Shown piece after piece: positions 5,962-7,522 of a stretch of DNA of 7,522 nucleotides. Under the pieces are notes generated by a model. It saw nothing but the letters and a program-made list of their open reading frames with translations. It ran no database searches and was not told the DNA's origin. This DNA is from Thermoleophilaceae bacterium (lineage in GTDB: Bacteria > Actinomycetota > Thermoleophilia > Solirubrobacterales > Thermoleophilaceae), in the NCBI GenBank assembly GCA_013695855.1, contig JACCZR010000003.1:1-7522 (forward strand), written 5' to 3'. A program made the position numbers and the translations under genes. Every line of letters starts with the position of its first letter. Positions within the stretch are counted from its first letter, which is position 1.

Positions 5962-6354
5962 CTAGAGCTCCGCGGGCGTGATCACGAAGCCCAGGCGGTC
6001 GGCGCCGCGCCGGAGGCGTCCGTCGAAGGTCACCAGGCGGCATCCGAGCAACGAGGCGAGAGCGCAGTACTCGGCGTCGTAGCACCGCGCCCAGCCGAGC
6101 TTCTCGGCGATGCGAAGCGCTTCGGGCCCCAGACGCCGGTTCGTTCGCGGCGTGACGGCCAGCCGGCCGAGAGCGAGGGCCAGCTCGTGGGACCGCTCGA
6201 CCGATATGTCGCCGCGCCAGGCGGCGCTGCGGACTGCGGAGCGAAACTCGGGCCAAAGCAGGGCGGGGGCGCAGAGCTCCTGGTCACCCAGCCAACCGAG
6301 GTCGCGCCCGGCGTTGCAGCTGTAGACGGCGACGTTGGCGTCGACTACCAGCAC
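5962..6354 (-). CDS. PIN-domain ribonuclease toxin (VapC-like)
   Basis: This 130-residue protein has the full PIN-domain acidic set: D5 in MLVVDANV, E36 in LLWPEF, D93 in CYDAEYCALA and D111 in LVTFDGRL. These residues bind Mg2+/Mn2+ in the RNase active site. The length is normal for VapC toxins, which typically cut tRNA or rRNA when freed from antitoxin. The GTG at 6354 is chosen because the conserved LVVDAN begins at once and GGACGGG (6361-6367) lies six bases upstream. The HTH antitoxin gene precedes it on the same strand with 18 bp between stop and start, the usual antitoxin-first order. The catalytic residues are intact, so the toxin should be active. The RNA target cannot be deduced. 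Confidence 0.9.
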   Translation of the reverse strand: MLVVDANVAVYSCNAGRDLGWLGDQELCAPALLWPEFRSAVRSAAWRGDISVERSHELALALGRLAVTPRTNRRLGPEALRIAEKLGWARCYDAEYCALASLLGCRLVTFDGRLRRGADRLGFVITPAEL

Positions 6355-6372
6355 GTCTATCCCGTCCAGCGC

Positions 6373-6621
6373 TCAGTGAGCGCCGCGCTGGCCGCGGATG
6401 ATCGCCACCCAGTCCGGCTGCGGGTTCCCCTGCGGATCGCCGCGGAGCTCGGGGGGGATCTCGACGGGCCAAGGTTCCTCCACCAGCCGTTCGAGGTCCT
6501 GCTCGTCGATGACGTGCTGAGTCCCCACCTTCTCCGCCCTCAACCGCCCTGACCGGATCCAGCGGCGGACAGTCTCAGCGGTTCGGCCGGCACGTTGGGC
6601 GGCCTCGGGCACCGTAAGCAT
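6373..6621 (-). CDS. Antitoxin with MerR/excisionase-type helix-turn-helix (HTH_17)
   Basis: The N-terminal half (residues 2-47: LTVPEAAQRAGRTAETVRRW, then IRSGRLRAEKVG) is the winged HTH_17 fold of excisionase-like proteins. After a proline-rich linker (VEEPWPVEIPPELRGD) the end NPQPDWVAIIRGQRGAH resembles the toxin-binding tail of antitoxins paired with PIN proteins. The layout fits a type II antitoxin that binds both its promoter and the toxin. The ATG at 6621 lacks a Shine-Dalgarno. A -10-like TAGTAT (minus strand, 6635-6630) would place the transcript start at or next to the ATG, so the mRNA may be leaderless. Inverted half-sites overlap that promoter, which suggests autorepression. The 18-bp gap to the PIN gene supports cotranscription. 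An isolated excisionase is unlikely, since no integrase is present. Confidence 0.85.
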   Translation of the reverse strand: MLTVPEAAQRAGRTAETVRRWIRSGRLRAEKVGTQHVIDEQDLERLVEEPWPVEIPPELRGDPQGNPQPDWVAIIRGQRGAH

Positions 6622-6656
6622 GGTGCACGATACTACACCATCCGCTTAGGGTGTAG
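6622..6656. promoter_or_regulatory. Antitoxin promoter with three alternating operator-like half-sites
   Basis: CTACACC (6633-6639) and GGTGTAG (6650-6656) are a perfect 7-bp inverted repeat with a 10-bp spacer. GGTGCAC (6622-6628) is a third, weaker copy matching GGTGTAG at 5 of 7 positions. The first site covers the minus-strand -10-like TAGTAT (6635-6630); no TTGACA-like -35 is seen. Binding by the HTH antitoxin would block the promoter, as is usual in toxin-antitoxin operons. Both the operator and promoter calls are inferred. Confidence 0.5.
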
Positions 6657-6691
6657 CCGCGTCGAGCGCGATCACAGGCTGAGGTCTAAGG

Positions 6692-6708
6692 CCGGGCGAT
6701 AGGCCCGG
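6692..6708 (+). promoter_or_regulatory. Short hairpin upstream of purF
   Basis: CCGGGC (6692-6697) pairs with GCCCGG (6703-6708) around a GATAG loop, 40-56 bases ahead of the purF start. It may be a leader structure or chance in GC-rich DNA. No riboswitch or clear -35/-10 pair was recognised in 6657-6747. Confidence 0.25.
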
Positions 6709-6747
6709 GCCGCCGGATCTCGCTGGTACTCTCAGCCCGAGGCCCCG

Positions 6748-7522
6748 TTGAGCTCTCTCGACCCGATCCCTGATCGCGACGGGCCCCGTGACGAGTGCGG
6801 CGTCTTCGGCGTCTACGCGCCGGAGTCCGATGTCGCGCGGCTCGCCTACTTCGCGCTCTACGCGCTTCAGCACCGCGGTCAGGAGTCGGCGGGCATCGCC
6901 ACCGCCGAGGGCGGCCACGTGATGACCGTGCGCGATCTGGGGCTGGTCTCACAGGTGTTCGACGAGCAGAAGCTGCGCGCGCTGCAGGGGGACATCGCCG
7001 TGGGCCATGTGCGCTACTCGACCACGGGGTCCGGCGCCTGGGAGAACGCCCAGCCGGTGTGGCGCTCGGACTGCCGCCAGGTGGCCCTCGCCCACAACGG
7101 CAACCTCATCAACGCGGTGGAGCTGAACGCCGAGCTGGTCGACCGCGGTGTGACGTTCCGGGGCACCAGCGACTCGGAGATCATCGCCGCGCTGATCTCC
7201 ACTCACGAGGCCGAGCGAGTGGAGGACGCCCTGGCCCAGGTGGTGCCGCGCCTGGAGGGCGCCTTCTCCACGGTGATCATGACCGCCGACCGCGTGATCG
7301 CCTTTCGCGACCCCGCGGGGCTGCGTCCACTCTCGCTGGGGCGGATCGTGGCCGACCCGGCCGGCGGCGCAGGAGAGCGCTACTGCGTCGCCTCCGAGAG
7401 CTGCGCCTTCGACATCATCGGCGCCGAGCTGCTGCGCGACGTGCAGCCGGGCGAGATGGTCTCGCTGAGCGAGGGCGGCATCGAGACCAGGCAGCTGGTC
7501 GTGTCCGAACGCCGGGCCTTCT
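6748..7522 (+). CDS. purF: Amidophosphoribosyltransferase PurF, N-terminal part (3' end outside window)
   Basis: PurF commits PRPP to purine synthesis by transferring glutamine amide nitrogen to form phosphoribosylamine. The visible 258 codons cover the Ntn-type glutaminase domain. The nucleophile Cys is residue 17 in DECGVFGVYAP and becomes residue 1 after the 16-residue propeptide is removed. Numbered from that Cys, the Arg of HVRYST is 73 and the Asn of AHNGNL is 101. These match Arg73 and Asn101-Gly102 of the E. coli enzyme. ALQHRGQESAGIA, GTSDSEIIAAL and FRDPAGLRPLSLG are further family blocks. In frame, a stop lies at 6700-6702 and no ATG or GTG occurs before the Cys, so TTG at 6748 is the only standard start. 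GAGG (6739-6742) sits five bases ahead of it. The toxin-antitoxin operon diverges from it. Confidence 0.95.
   Translation, partial: MSSLDPIPDRDGPRDECGVFGVYAPESDVARLAYFALYALQHRGQESAGIATAEGGHVMTVRDLGLVSQVFDEQKLRALQGDIAVGHVRYSTTGSGAWENAQPVWRSDCRQVALAHNGNLINAVELNAELVDRGVTFRGTSDSEIIAALISTHEAERVEDALAQVVPRLEGAFSTVIMTADRVIAFRDPAGLRPLSLGRIVADPAGGAGERYCVASESCAFDIIGAELLRDVQPGEMVSLSEGGIETRQLVVSERRAF

Noticed and set aside
5785..6552. 255-codon plus-strand frame across the PIN and antitoxin genes
   Set aside because: It is a shadow of the minus-strand toxin-antitoxin genes, which have complete motifs; the plus-strand product has no recognisable domain.
1..7522. CRISPR arrays, tRNA or rRNA genes, integrase or transposase genes
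   Set aside because: No regularly spaced repeats, no cloverleaf-like segments and no recombinase motifs were found on either strand.

Overview
The window is GC-rich throughout, with strong G/C preference at third codon positions, GTG and TTG starts beside ATG, and some genes lacking a Shine-Dalgarno site. This fits a high-GC actinobacterium. The actinobacterial-style ATPase-LuxR regulators, DUF3817 and PIN/HTH pair agree, and Thermoleophilia is possible, but the order cannot be fixed from sequence alone.

Layout: the window opens in the 3' half of purL (+) and closes in the 5' third of purF (+), two enzymes of de novo purine synthesis. About 5.7 kb of accessory genes lies between them. From left to right it holds: a large nested inverted repeat over the purL stop codon; a small dimeric alpha/beta-barrel protein (-) divergent from a 731-residue NB-ARC-like ATPase with a C-terminal LuxR helix-turn-helix (+); a cupin (-) preceded in its operon by the remnant of a SnoaL/DUF4440-like gene (-); a broken LuxR regulator (+); and a minus-strand run of an HTH antitoxin, a PIN-domain toxin and a DUF3817 membrane protein.

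The centre looks like decaying sequence. The DUF4440 remnant and the second LuxR gene point away from each other and both lack their 5' ends at the same place (about 4610-4660). One deletion of a shared promoter region would explain this. The LuxR remnant also carries a one-base frameshift at 5072-5080, in a CCCCGGGG run. The toxin-antitoxin pair is intact, with the complete PIN acidic quartet, and has alternating operator-like half-sites at its promoter.

No wholly new multi-gene system is evident. The most distinctive items are the three-level nested palindrome after purL, the collapsed divergent gene pair, and the half-site array in front of the antitoxin.
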